The position numbers and the translations under genes were made by a program. The notes below the pieces were generated by a model, which was not told the origin of the DNA, did not search any database, and worked only from the letters and a program-made list of their open reading frames with translations. A DNA stretch of 37,816 nucleotides. It comes from Paenibacillus darwinianus. Lineage in GTDB: Bacteria > Bacillota > Bacilli > Paenibacillales > Paenibacillaceae. The DNA is taken from assembly GCF_000598065.1 (NCBI RefSeq), contig NZ_KK082141.1, positions 1,256 to 39,071 of the forward strand, read 5' to 3'. Shown here piece by piece: positions 15,330 through 22,718 of this stretch (positions are counted from its first letter, which is position 1; the number at the start of each line of letters is the position of its first letter).

Positions 15330-16685
15330 ATGTTCGGGTCAGTCACAATTTCGCTAACGATCATTGCGTTCATGCTTTCGATGATCCTCATTCTCTGGCG
15401 CCCCAACGGGCTTAACGAGGCGATACCTGCGACAGCGGGAGCACTGTTGGTCGTGCTGAGCGGGAGCGTTACCCTATCGGATCTGGGTCAAATCGGCGCA
15501 ACGATAAGCAGCGCCTCCATTACGATTATGGCAACGATTGTAATGGCCATCGTACTGGAAAGCTTCGGATTTTTCTACTGGGCTGCCGAAGGCTTGGCGG
15601 CCAGGTCCAAGGGATCGGGCATCCGCCTGTTCTGGTATGTCAATCTTCTTTGCTTCCTGATGACGCTTTTCTTCAATAATGACGGAAGCATTCTGATTAC
15701 AACCCCGATTCTGCTCATTCTTCTCGAGCGTTTCCGTCTCAAAAATCACGAGAAGATCCCGTACCTGCTCTCGGGCGCGCTGATCGCCACTGCGTCGAGC
15801 GCCCCGATCGGCGTCAGCAATATCGTCAACCTGATCGCCTTGGAAATCGTCGGCATGGATTTATATATGCACACGCTTATGATGTTTGTGCCCGCAACGG
15901 TCGGTTTGCTGTTCCTGGTTTTTCTGTTGTTTTTATGCTTTCGTCACCGGTTTCCCCGCAAGCTTCCCCGGATAGAGAGCTGTCACTTTTATCACGGACG
16001 CGGCTATCATCCGCTTAAAACCAATGCAGTCAAGCAGCCGGACGGTTCGGCGCGCGGGAAATTCATGAGAAACATTTTGCTGTTTGTATTTGCCGTGAGA
16101 GTAAGCTTGTTCGCCGGCTCGTATTTGGGAATCCCGGTCGAGCTCGTTGCCGTGACGGGATCGCTGCTGCTGCTGGGCTGGCGATGGCTGTTCGTCAAAA
16201 TATCGCCGGCCGACATGTTGACCAAGACGCCCTGGCATATTCTCGTATTCGCTTTCGGCATGTACGTCATGATCTACGGCTTGAACAACATCGGACTCGC
16301 GGATTGGCTGATTACCGTGTTCGAGCCGTCGATCGCCGGCGGCTTGCTGAACGCCAGCATCATGATGGGAACGCTGCTGTCTGCACTCTCGATCTTCGTC
16401 AACAATCATCCGGCATTGATGATCGGGACGCTTGCGCTTACCCAAATGAACCTTGACCCGCTGACGCTGAAGATCGCTTACCTGGCCTCCGTAATCGGCA
16501 GTGACATGGGCGCGCTGCTGCTGCCGATCGGTACGCTGGCTTCGTTGATCTGGCTGCACATCCTCAAGCGGCATAAGGTCAAAATCCACTGGAAGGATTA
16601 TGTGAGGGTGACGGTGATCGTCATTCCGCCTACAGTGTTGTTCACTTTATATATGTTGGCTTTGTGGGTGCAATGGCTCTATTGA
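15330..16685 (+). CDS. arsB: ArsB/NhaD-superfamily arsenite (anion) exporter
   Basis: This polytopic membrane protein of 451 residues resembles ArsB and B. subtilis YdfA, which extrude arsenite or antimonite. Family motifs are L-I-L-W-R-P-N-G-L near the start, L-E-S-F-G-F-F-Y-W-A-A in helix 3, and F-F-N-N-D-G-S-I-L-I-T-T-P-I, the counterpart of the ArsB A-N-D-G-A-A-L-I-L-T-P motif. The C-terminal half has S-I-F-V-N-N-H-P-A-L-M. The start is the ATG at 15330 with GGGAGG eight bases upstream. The open frame from 15288 overlaps the preceding gene without such a site. No arsR, arsC or arsA is present nearby, so the transported ion could differ. Confidence 0.8.
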   Translation: MFGSVTISLTIIAFMLSMILILWRPNGLNEAIPATAGALLVVLSGSVTLSDLGQIGATISSASITIMATIVMAIVLESFGFFYWAAEGLAARSKGSGIRLFWYVNLLCFLMTLFFNNDGSILITTPILLILLERFRLKNHEKIPYLLSGALIATASSAPIGVSNIVNLIALEIVGMDLYMHTLMMFVPATVGLLFLVFLLFLCFRHRFPRKLPRIESCHFYHGRGYHPLKTNAVKQPDGSARGKFMRNILLFVFAVRVSLFAGSYLGIPVELVAVTGSLLLLGWRWLFVKISPADMLTKTPWHILVFAFGMYVMIYGLNNIGLADWLITVFEPSIAGGLLNASIMMGTLLSALSIFVNNHPALMIGTLALTQMNLDPLTLKIAYLASVIGSDMGALLLPIGTLASLIWLHILKRHKVKIHWKDYVRVTVIVIPPTVLFTLYMLALWVQWLY

Positions 16686-16707
16686 CGAATAGAGCCATTC
16701 TTTTTTT
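16672..16707 (+). terminator. terminator overlapping the end of arsB
   Basis: A 12-base perfect stem (16672-16683 and 16688-16699) with a GACG loop is followed by CTTTTTTT. The left arm lies within the last codons of arsB, and the TGA stop (16683-16685) sits at the hairpin top, so coding and termination signals overlap. Confidence 0.85.
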
Positions 16708-17309
16708 CGGCCGTTAACCGCCGGTTCAGCCACTGCAAACACGAAACGGAATACTTCACCGCGGCCGGTCTCATTATGCAGCTCGTGGCGAAATCCGGGC
16801 CATTCGCGGAACATGCAGCGGTACGGAGCGCGTTCGGCGAATAATCGGCTCGCGCTGATCGAAGTAATCCGATCGTCGCCGCCGTGCAGCAGAAGCAGAG
16901 GAACGGACAGTTCGCCGGCATGTGCGAGCGCCCACAAGCCGGCTTTTCGCACGCTGAAAAAAAACCTGGCCGTCACCTTGCCGTGCCGGTATGAATCCTC
17001 CGCGTTGCGGCGTATCATGTCCGGAACGGAGGTGGACCTTGCGACAAGCAGATAGCCGAGCTTGGTCGTCCCCGGAGCTATCCGTTCGACGATCCGCCTG
17101 GCCATGATCGCAACCGGCGGACGGCTGATCGCAAGCTTCAGCCACGGTCCGGCGACGACCGCTCCGCACAGCTCCGGCTTCCGCCTCAGCAAATAATTCA
17201 ACGTTACATTGCCTCCCATGCTGTGCGCATAGAGAAAAACCGGCGAGCCGGGGTGGCGCCGCCCGATTTCTGCAAGCAGGACATCCACGCCTTCAAGCAG
17301 CGCGTCATA
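16679..17309 (-). pseudogene. truncated S33-type alpha/beta hydrolase (monoacylglycerol lipase-like)
   Basis: The remnant retains F-L-Y-A-H-S-M-G-G-N-V (nucleophile serine), G-G-D-D-R-I-T (aspartate) and F-R-H-E-L-H-N-E (histidine), the full triad of Hydrolase_4 lipases. The family normally has about 100 more residues before Y-D-A-L-L-E-G, including the oxyanion HG motif. Here that part is absent and the frame runs back into an unrelated terminator at 17324-17355. Near 16725 one extra base shifts the frame, since Q-W-L-N-R-R-L, the expected tail, lies in another frame ending at 16679. Loss of the 5' end plus a frameshift make this non-functional. Confidence 0.75.
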
Positions 17310-17323
17310 CGGATGACAAATCA

Positions 17324-17355
17324 AAAGAACCTTCCGGTAAACCGGAAGGTTCTTT
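17324..17355 (-). terminator. terminator of the 56-residue acidic protein gene
   Basis: A 15-base near-perfect inverted repeat (AAAGAACCTTCCGGT at 17324-17338, ACCGGAAGGTTCTTT at 17341-17355) is followed on the minus strand by TTTTGATTTG. It lies directly at the 5' breakpoint of the truncated hydrolase. Confidence 0.8.
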
Positions 17356-17395
17356 GCCGTACTTACGCGCAGGGATAGTTTCTCCGGGCAGCCGG

Positions 17396-17566
17396 TCAAT
17401 TGCCGGCATCGTACTCGAAAGGATTGACGCCTACGAAACGCCGCCATTCTTCGCTGTCGGCCGGCCCGTCCTGTGCGGCGGCTTCGGAGAGCTCTTCGGG
17501 AGCACCCCCGCCCATCGGAGCGGAGCCGTCATAGAAATGCGGAAAAACATTGTCATTTTCCTTCAT
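17396..17566 (-). CDS. 56-residue acidic protein of unknown function
   Basis: A complete short gene with its own signals. A GGGGTGAG site lies four bases before the ATG, an extended -10 (TGTTATATT) about 25 bases further upstream, and a strong terminator 40 bases after the TGA. The product is hydrophilic and acidic: M-K-E-N-D-N-V-F-P-H-F-Y-D-G, a glycine-rich M-G-G-G, an acidic middle, and a tail W-R-R-F-V-G-V-N-P-F-E-Y-D. No cysteines and no membrane helix. I do not recognise a family. The compact signals make a real gene likely. Confidence 0.6.
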   Translation of the reverse strand: MKENDNVFPHFYDGSAPMGGGAPEELSEAAAQDGPADSEEWRRFVGVNPFEYDAGN

Positions 17567-17791
17567 TCGTCTCACCCCACTTTCAATATAACATAATAAA
17601 AACGCTTTCGCATCCTACATTTACATTATTATCATTTTAATCCTGATGTTATATGATTCATGCGGAATAGACACCGCCCTGGCCTGTATGTGTTACGCCT
17701 TTGTGGGTTTCATTTGCGATACATAATTCCATGCCAAATGGTGTAGGTTAATGATGGAAAAATGACTCGGTGCAGAAAGGATGCGTCAAGC

Positions 17792-19156
17792 TTGGACACA
17801 GTTGTGCTTGCCCGTGCCCTCTTCGGCTCTTCTATGGCGTTTCACATCATTTTTGCGACGCTTGGCGTAGGGGTGCCGTTTATGGTCGTGTTCGCGGAAG
17901 TGCTGTATCAAATAACGAAAAACAACCATTATGCGATTCTGGCCAAAAGGTGGACCAAAGGCTTTGCCATCATTCTCGGCGTGGCGATTCCTTCCGGCAC
18001 CTTGGTCGGTGTCATGCTCTCGCTGCTGTTCCCGGGCTTCATGGAAATCGTCGGCCAGGTCATTGCCCTGCCGTTCCAGGTGGAGATCTGGGCTTTTCTG
18101 CTTGAGGCGTTATTCATGTCGATCTACGTCTACGCGGCTGACCGCCTCTCGCCGACCATGCGGATCATCAGCGTGTTTTTCGTGGCACTCGGGGCCAGCG
18201 CGTCCGCCGTGCTGATCACCGACGCTCATGCCTGGATGAATACGCCCCGCGGCTTCGACCTCGTCGACGACCAAGTGGTGAACGTTGATCCGATCGCCGC
18301 GATTCTCAGCCCAAGCTTCTTCACGACCTCATCGCATGTGCTGTTGTCCGCCTATATGACCGGGTCGTTCGTGATTGTGTCGCTTGCCGCTTATAAACTG
18401 CTGAAACGCGGTAAAACGAAGGAAGAACGGGATTATCATTACCGCAGCCTGAAGCTGGGACTGATGCTCGGCGGCATTTTCTCCCTGCTGACTGCTGTCA
18501 ACGGGCATGCCACCGCGCAAATGCTGCACGCGTACAATCCGGAGAAGCTGGCCGCTGCCGAAGGGCTTTTCGAGACGACTTCCCACGCTCCGCTCGCAGT
18601 ATTCGGAATCGTCGATCCCGTGGCCCAGGAAATCAGAGGCGGCATCGAAATCCCGTGGGCGCTCAGCTTTCTGGCCGGCAATTCGTTCGATACTGTTGTG
18701 CGCGGATTGAACGAGTGGCCCGAGGAGCTGTGGCCGCCTCTCTATATCCACACGCTTTTCAATCTCATGGTCGTGATCGGCATGGTGCTGATCGGCCTGT
18801 CCTTCGGCGCGCTGGCCTGGCGGTACATATTGAGAAAAGAGCTGCCGCGCTGGTTTCTGCGAATTCTGGTCTGCTCCGGCGCCCTCTCCCTGATCGGCAT
18901 TGAGACGGGCTGGATTTTCAGTTGCAGCGGCAGGCAGCCGTGGACCATTTATCGTATGCAGCTGACGAGCGAAGCTGCGACCAAGACGAACAATCTCGGT
19001 TTTTTGTTTGTGCTTTTCATCACCATTTACGCCGTTCTGCTGGTGTTGACGGCGTTTGTGCTGCGGCTGTATTTCAAACGCCATCCCGTAGCGAAGGATT
19101 TGACGACGACGCGAATGGACATTCTCGAGCAGGACGGAGTGGAAACGAATGGATGA
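17792..19156 (+). CDS. cydA: cytochrome bd-type quinol oxidase subunit I
   Basis: This membrane subunit of a terminal oxidase takes electrons from menaquinol to O2. About nine helices are visible. His18 in M-A-F-H-I-I-F corresponds to the high-spin haem ligand. The histidine in T-T-S-S-H-V (about residue 180) and a methionine in N-L-M-V-V-I-G-M match the haem b558 ligands. The quinol-loop pattern N-P-E-K-L-A-A-A-E-G-L-F-E-T is conserved. In front of G-R-Q-P-W the usual glutamate (E. coli Glu445, haem b595 ligand) is replaced: the sequence is G-W-I-F-S-C-S-G-R-Q-P-W. This is closest to the short-loop YthA group. The start is TTG 17792, supported by AGAAAGGA ten bases upstream. The ATG at 17762 has no site. 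Confidence 0.88.
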   Translation: MDTVVLARALFGSSMAFHIIFATLGVGVPFMVVFAEVLYQITKNNHYAILAKRWTKGFAIILGVAIPSGTLVGVMLSLLFPGFMEIVGQVIALPFQVEIWAFLLEALFMSIYVYAADRLSPTMRIISVFFVALGASASAVLITDAHAWMNTPRGFDLVDDQVVNVDPIAAILSPSFFTTSSHVLLSAYMTGSFVIVSLAAYKLLKRGKTKEERDYHYRSLKLGLMLGGIFSLLTAVNGHATAQMLHAYNPEKLAAAEGLFETTSHAPLAVFGIVDPVAQEIRGGIEIPWALSFLAGNSFDTVVRGLNEWPEELWPPLYIHTLFNLMVVIGMVLIGLSFGALAWRYILRKELPRWFLRILVCSGALSLIGIETGWIFSCSGRQPWTIYRMQLTSEAATKTNNLGFLFVLFITIYAVLLVLTAFVLRLYFKRHPVAKDLTTTRMDILEQDGVETNG

Positions 19157-20174
19157 TCCGACGATTGCCATCCTTCTGGTGTGGGCGCTGCTGTTCGTTT
19201 ATTCGATTCTAGGGTCGATCGATTTCGGAGCCGGCTTCTGGGGCATGCTGCTCGGCCGAGGCGAGGCTTCCAACGCCGGCGCGCTCGCGAACCGTTTCCT
19301 GTCGCCTACCTGGGAAGTCACCAATACGTTTCTCGTTCTGGTCGTCGTGGCGCTCGTCGGATTTTTCCCGTTCGCGGTGTCCATACTCGGCACGGCTTTG
19401 CTGCTGCCCGTCGGCCTGGTGCTGTTCCTTCTGCTCATTCGCAGCAGCTTTATGGTCTACGCGTACTCGGCGAGGAAATACGGCCGGCTGCTGAGCATCG
19501 TGTCGGGCGCGACCGGCCTGCTTATCCCCGGCTTGCTGATCAGCGTATTGCCGATCTCGCTCGGCGGCTTCATCGATCTGGAGGGCGGCGTTCCGAAGCT
19601 CTATTTCGGCCGGCTGCTGGCTTCCCCCACCCTATGGGCGCATCTCGGATTCGGCCTGTCCTCCGAGCTGTTTCTCTCGTCGCTGTTTCTGGCCGATTAC
19701 TCACGCGAATCCCGGGACACAAGCGCCTATTTGCTGTACCGGAAAATCGCGCTCTGGCTCGGTCCGTTCACGTTGTTCTTTGCCGTCGTCGCCACCTACA
19801 CCATGGTTCCCAACGCCAGATGGATCGTGACCGGCATCGAAACGAATCTGGCCTGGTTCATTTTCTCCATCGTCGCCTTTATAATCGGCTATTGCACCCT
19901 GCTGTGGGCCAACACAGACGGCCGGTCGGGACTGCCCCGCGTCGCGTTCACGGCGATTATCGTCCAGTATGCGCTGGCCAGCATCGGCTACGGCCTGGCT
20001 CATCTTCCCTACTTGATCCATCCCTATCTCACCATCCAGGAGGGCTTCACGAATCCTAACCAATTCCAGGCGCTCCTGATCGCCTATGCCGCAGGGATCC
20101 TGATTCTAGGACCGGCTTTTTACTACTTCTGGAAGCTCTTTCTGAAGGATAAAAGGTACCTGCGCCACGAATAA
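19149..20174 (+). CDS. cydB: cytochrome bd-type quinol oxidase subunit II
   Basis: This is the partner subunit of CydA, a 341-residue integral membrane protein with eight or nine helices. It begins with the family pattern L-L-V-W-A-L-L-F-V-Y-S-I-L-G-S-I-D-F-G-A-G-F-W. Further blocks are F-L-S-P-T-W-E-V-T-N-T-F-L-V and G-L-S-S-E-L-F-L-S-S-L-F-L-A-D-Y. The ATG overlaps the end of cydA by eight bases with a GGAGTGG site inside cydA, so the two are translationally coupled. There is no cydCD exporter gene next door. A very stable hairpin follows. Confidence 0.88.
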   Translation: MDDPTIAILLVWALLFVYSILGSIDFGAGFWGMLLGRGEASNAGALANRFLSPTWEVTNTFLVLVVVALVGFFPFAVSILGTALLLPVGLVLFLLLIRSSFMVYAYSARKYGRLLSIVSGATGLLIPGLLISVLPISLGGFIDLEGGVPKLYFGRLLASPTLWAHLGFGLSSELFLSSLFLADYSRESRDTSAYLLYRKIALWLGPFTLFFAVVATYTMVPNARWIVTGIETNLAWFIFSIVAFIIGYCTLLWANTDGRSGLPRVAFTAIIVQYALASIGYGLAHLPYLIHPYLTIQEGFTNPNQFQALLIAYAAGILILGPAFYYFWKLFLKDKRYLRHE

Positions 20175-20210
20175 TTGCGCCGAGCCTGCCGACGCGACGC
20201 AGCCGTACGT

Positions 20211-20274
20211 CCGCAGACAACAAGCCGGGAAGCAGAGAAATGTCTGCGGCCCGGCTTGTTGTCTGCGGCTTTTC
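20211..20274 (+). terminator. terminator of cydAB with alternative pairings
   Basis: A 19-base perfect inverted repeat (20211-20229 and 20250-20268) is followed by CTTTTCGTT. The 20-base loop contains another TGTCTGCGG (20241-20249), identical to the end of the right arm. The left arm's CCGCAGACA can therefore pair with either copy. Confidence 0.75.
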
Positions 20275-20276
20275 GT

Positions 20277-20489
20277 TCAACTATTCAACGCCTTCTGAAT
20301 GTTCGTCATATCGACCTGAAGCTGCTCGGCGACGTTGTACGGGTGATACAAGCCCCGCTGCATCAACTACGCAGTGATCACGCCATGGGTAGCAATCGCA
20401 CCCTGCAGATGCGTATGCATCACGGCCTTGATCTCCGGCGTGACGGATTCCGTTACGGCCTCAAGCGTTTCATGCAGCGCATAGCCCCT
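20277..20489 (-). pseudogene. 3' remnant of a CotF-like spore coat protein gene
   Basis: The minus strand reads G-Y-A-L-H-E-T-L-E-A-V-T-E-S-V-T-P-E-I, then H-L-Q-G-A-I-A-T-H-G, an in-frame TAG at 20367-20369, and L-M-Q-R-G-L-Y-H-P-Y-N-V-A-E-Q before TGA at 20277. The final block matches the M-Q-R-G-W-Y-x-P-Y-N type ending of CotF-family spore coat proteins. The 5' part is missing because the fragment begins where the mhqD gene ends, and the TAG interrupts it. Confidence 0.6.
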
Positions 20490-21100
20490 TAATCCGTGAA
20501 TGTTTGCCGGTACCAGGCGGCGGCCGCATCGACCTCGGACGCCGTCAATTGATGCCCGAAACTTTCCCAATGAAGCATGACATCGGCGCCCGCTTCGCTC
20601 AACTGCCTGTTCAGCTCCTCCGACTCCTGCGGGGAACAAAGCGGATCGTTCCGCCCTGCGCCGATAAATACGGGCACTGCCGACAAATCGGGGAGCTCAA
20701 TCCCTCTTCTCGGCACCATCGGATGATGGAGGATGGCCCCTCTAAGCGCGTCTTTATAATGATAGAGCAGACTGCCGGCGATATTCGCCCCGTTGGAGTA
20801 ACCGACGGCCACCAGATTGCCGCGGTCGAACCCGTACTCGGCGGCGGCTTCATACAGGTAGTCGTTCACTTCCTTCGTTCGGAAGATAAGATCCTCAATA
20901 TCGAACACGCCTTCCGCAAGCCGCCGGAAAAAGCGCGGCATGCCGTTCTCGAGCACATTGCCCCGCAGGCTGAGTACCGAGGAATCCGGCGATATCCGTT
21001 CCGCCAGCGGCAGCAGATCACGTTCCGTACCGCCGGTGCCGTGGAAAAGCACAAGCGTAGGTGCCTGCGGATCGTTACCTTTTACAAATAAATATTTCAT
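20489..21100 (-). CDS. mhqD: carboxylesterase-type hydrolase MhqD
   Basis: This 203-residue cytoplasmic alpha/beta hydrolase is similar to B. subtilis MhqD (YodD). It is induced by quinone-like electrophiles, with an uncertain substrate. The triad is in view: serine in V-G-Y-S-N-G-A-N-I-A-G, aspartate in G-A-G-R-N-D-P-L and histidine in S-F-G-H-Q-L-T. The oxyanion motif is L-F-H-G-T-G-G. The start overlaps the end of mhqO by four bases (ATGA), so it is translationally coupled as the last gene of mhqR-mhqO-mhqD. Directly behind it lies the CotF-like remnant. Confidence 0.85.
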   Translation of the reverse strand: MKYLFVKGNDPQAPTLVLFHGTGGTERDLLPLAERISPDSSVLSLRGNVLENGMPRFFRRLAEGVFDIEDLIFRTKEVNDYLYEAAAEYGFDRGNLVAVGYSNGANIAGSLLYHYKDALRGAILHHPMVPRRGIELPDLSAVPVFIGAGRNDPLCSPQESEELNRQLSEAGADVMLHWESFGHQLTASEVDAAAAWYRQTFTD

Positions 21101-22047
21101 CGTTCCCCCTCCTTGATTTCACGTACCCGGATTGGCAACAAATTCGCCTCGATCCGCTCGCGATGCGGCTCGAACCATTCGGGAAGCATCAGCTTGGCTC
21201 CAAGCGAATCCGCTTTCTCGTCATTCGCAAAGCCAGGCGGATCGGTTGCGATTTCGAAAAGGATGCCTCCGCCCTCGCGGAAATAGATCGCGTTGAAGTA
21301 CTGCCTGTCGATGATCGGTGTTGGCTCATATCCGTTCTGCGCCACTTCGTTTCTCCATGCCTCATGTTGTTCGAAATCCTGCGCCCTCCAGGCGATATGG
21401 TGAACGGTACCGGCTCCGCCTGCGCCCCATTCCATGTCGGAAAGCGGCACGTCGATCAGGTTGCCCAGCTCTCCTGCGGCTCTGAATCGTGCGTAGCCGG
21501 CATCCTCGCCCACCTTCACCAGGCCGAGCACGTCCTCCAACGCCTGTCTCGTCCGCTCCGAATGCGCGCTGAACAGCACCGCTCCGCCAAAGCCCTTGAT
21601 CGCCTTATCTGCCGGAATGCCGTCGAACGACCAGGTGCTGCCCGCTCCTTCCTCCCGCTCGACGAGCTCAAGGCGCAGCCCTTCGTTGTCTGCGAGCTGG
21701 AGATACAACTCCGAGAATCGGGACGATTTCATCACTGAAATGCCGAGCGATTGCAATCGTTCTTCCCAGAACCCGAGCGTGCCCGGCGGTACTGCGTAAG
21801 TGGTAATCCCGACCTGTCCTCCGCCGACCCGACCCCTTCGCGAATCCGGCCAAGGGAAAAAGGTGATGATCGTTCCCGGGCTTCCGGCTTCATTGCCGAA
21901 ATAGAGATGATAAATTTCCGGAGCGTCGAAATTGATTGTTTGTTTAACCAACCGCAGTCCGAGTATGCCTGCGTAGAAATCGACATTCTCCTGCGGGTTT
22001 CGGGCAAACGCGGTAATATGGTGGATACCTGCGGTTTGCATTGCCAT
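21097..22047 (-). CDS. mhqO: ring-cleaving dioxygenase MhqO (VOC family)
   Basis: This 316-residue protein has two vicinal-oxygen-chelate modules. It resembles B. subtilis MhqO/MhqA, thought to open hydroquinone- or catechol-type rings and so detoxify electrophilic quinones. Metal-binding residues are visible: histidine in G-I-H-H-I-T near the N-terminus, histidine in V-H-H-I-A-W and glutamate in I-L-F-E-I-A-T-D-P. The ATG at 22047 has AGGAGAGGA six bases upstream. It is 61 bases downstream of mhqR and overlaps mhqD. Activity on a specific quinone is inferred from the family. Confidence 0.87.
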   Translation of the reverse strand: MAMQTAGIHHITAFARNPQENVDFYAGILGLRLVKQTINFDAPEIYHLYFGNEAGSPGTIITFFPWPDSRRGRVGGGQVGITTYAVPPGTLGFWEERLQSLGISVMKSSRFSELYLQLADNEGLRLELVEREEGAGSTWSFDGIPADKAIKGFGGAVLFSAHSERTRQALEDVLGLVKVGEDAGYARFRAAGELGNLIDVPLSDMEWGAGGAGTVHHIAWRAQDFEQHEAWRNEVAQNGYEPTPIIDRQYFNAIYFREGGGILFEIATDPPGFANDEKADSLGAKLMLPEWFEPHRERIEANLLPIRVREIKEGER

Positions 22048-22108
22048 CGTTTATCCTCTCCTGTTCGATCGTACGTACCGGTCTGCATGCCGGCCGTCGC
22101 TTCATTTA

Positions 22109-22555
22109 TTAACCTTGCTGTCGTTTTCCTAGCTTCTTCAGAAGCGCGGCTGCCGTTTCCTTCTCTTCCGGATCGAGCACGTCCATCATCGAATGGACGA
22201 GCTCGGCATGTGCGGGGAAAATGCGTCCGAACCATTCGACGCCGGCGGGCGTGATTTCCGCATAGACCACCCTGCGGTCCTCCTCGCAAGGGACACGCTT
22301 CAGCAACCCCTTTCCCTCCAACTTATCGATATTGTACGTAACGCTGCCGCTCGTCACCAAAATTTTCTCGCCAATTTGTTGCAGAGGGATACGTCCCTTA
22401 TTGTACAGCACCTCAAGAATGGTAAACTCCGACGGTGACAGACCGTACTGCTTCATGTCTTTCACCGTCCGGTCCATCACCGTTCTGTACGCTTTCGAGA
22501 GTACGACGAACAATTTAAGCGATGCGGAGCGGTCAGTGTCAGAATCCCGAAGCAC
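22109..22555 (-). CDS. mhqR: MarR-family repressor MhqR
   Basis: This 148-residue winged-helix regulator is close to B. subtilis MhqR (YkvE), which represses quinone-detoxification genes. The helix-turn-helix is P-L-Q-Q-I-G-E-K-I-L-V-T-S-G-S-V-T-Y-N-I-D-K-L-E and the wing contains E-E-D-R-R-V-V-Y. It heads the operon with mhqO and mhqD. The GTG at 22555 has a GGAAGTGA site seven bases upstream. A palindrome resembling the MhqR operator lies just ahead of it, so autoregulation is likely. There are no cysteines close to the N-terminus. Confidence 0.85.
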   Translation of the reverse strand: MLRDSDTDRSASLKLFVVLSKAYRTVMDRTVKDMKQYGLSPSEFTILEVLYNKGRIPLQQIGEKILVTSGSVTYNIDKLEGKGLLKRVPCEEDRRVVYAEITPAGVEWFGRIFPAHAELVHSMMDVLDPEEKETAAALLKKLGKRQQG

Positions 22556-22575
22556 GGATAGCTCACTTCCTTTTA

Positions 22576-22608
22576 TATCTCAAATTTAATTATCTTAAAT
22601 TAAAGATA
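22576..22608 (-). promoter_or_regulatory. predicted MhqR operator
   Basis: TATCTTAAATTAAAGATA (22591-22608) has perfect six-base arms and agrees at 14 of 18 positions with the B. subtilis MhqR operator as I recall it (tATCTcgaATtCgAGATa). A second half site, TATCTCAAATTT, begins at 22576. The A/T-rich stretch overlaps the likely promoter of mhqR. Confidence 0.6.
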
Positions 22609-22718
22609 TATGATGAGGCGCGATTCGTCAACTACGGACGCCTTCATTCCCGAAATGATTTCAAGGGGGGATGGACACCCTATAGCTGGCTGCAAATACA
22701 CCCACTGGAGGCGATGAT

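Noticed and set aside
17310-17447. N-terminal 46 residues of the minus-strand hydrolase frame
   Set aside because: They read through a terminator and, out of frame, through the tail of the 56-residue gene. They are not hydrolase sequence.
17600-17660. Fur- or Zur-like box in the A/T-rich stretch before cydA
   Set aside because: Only one half (ATTATCA) matches. The partner half is absent.
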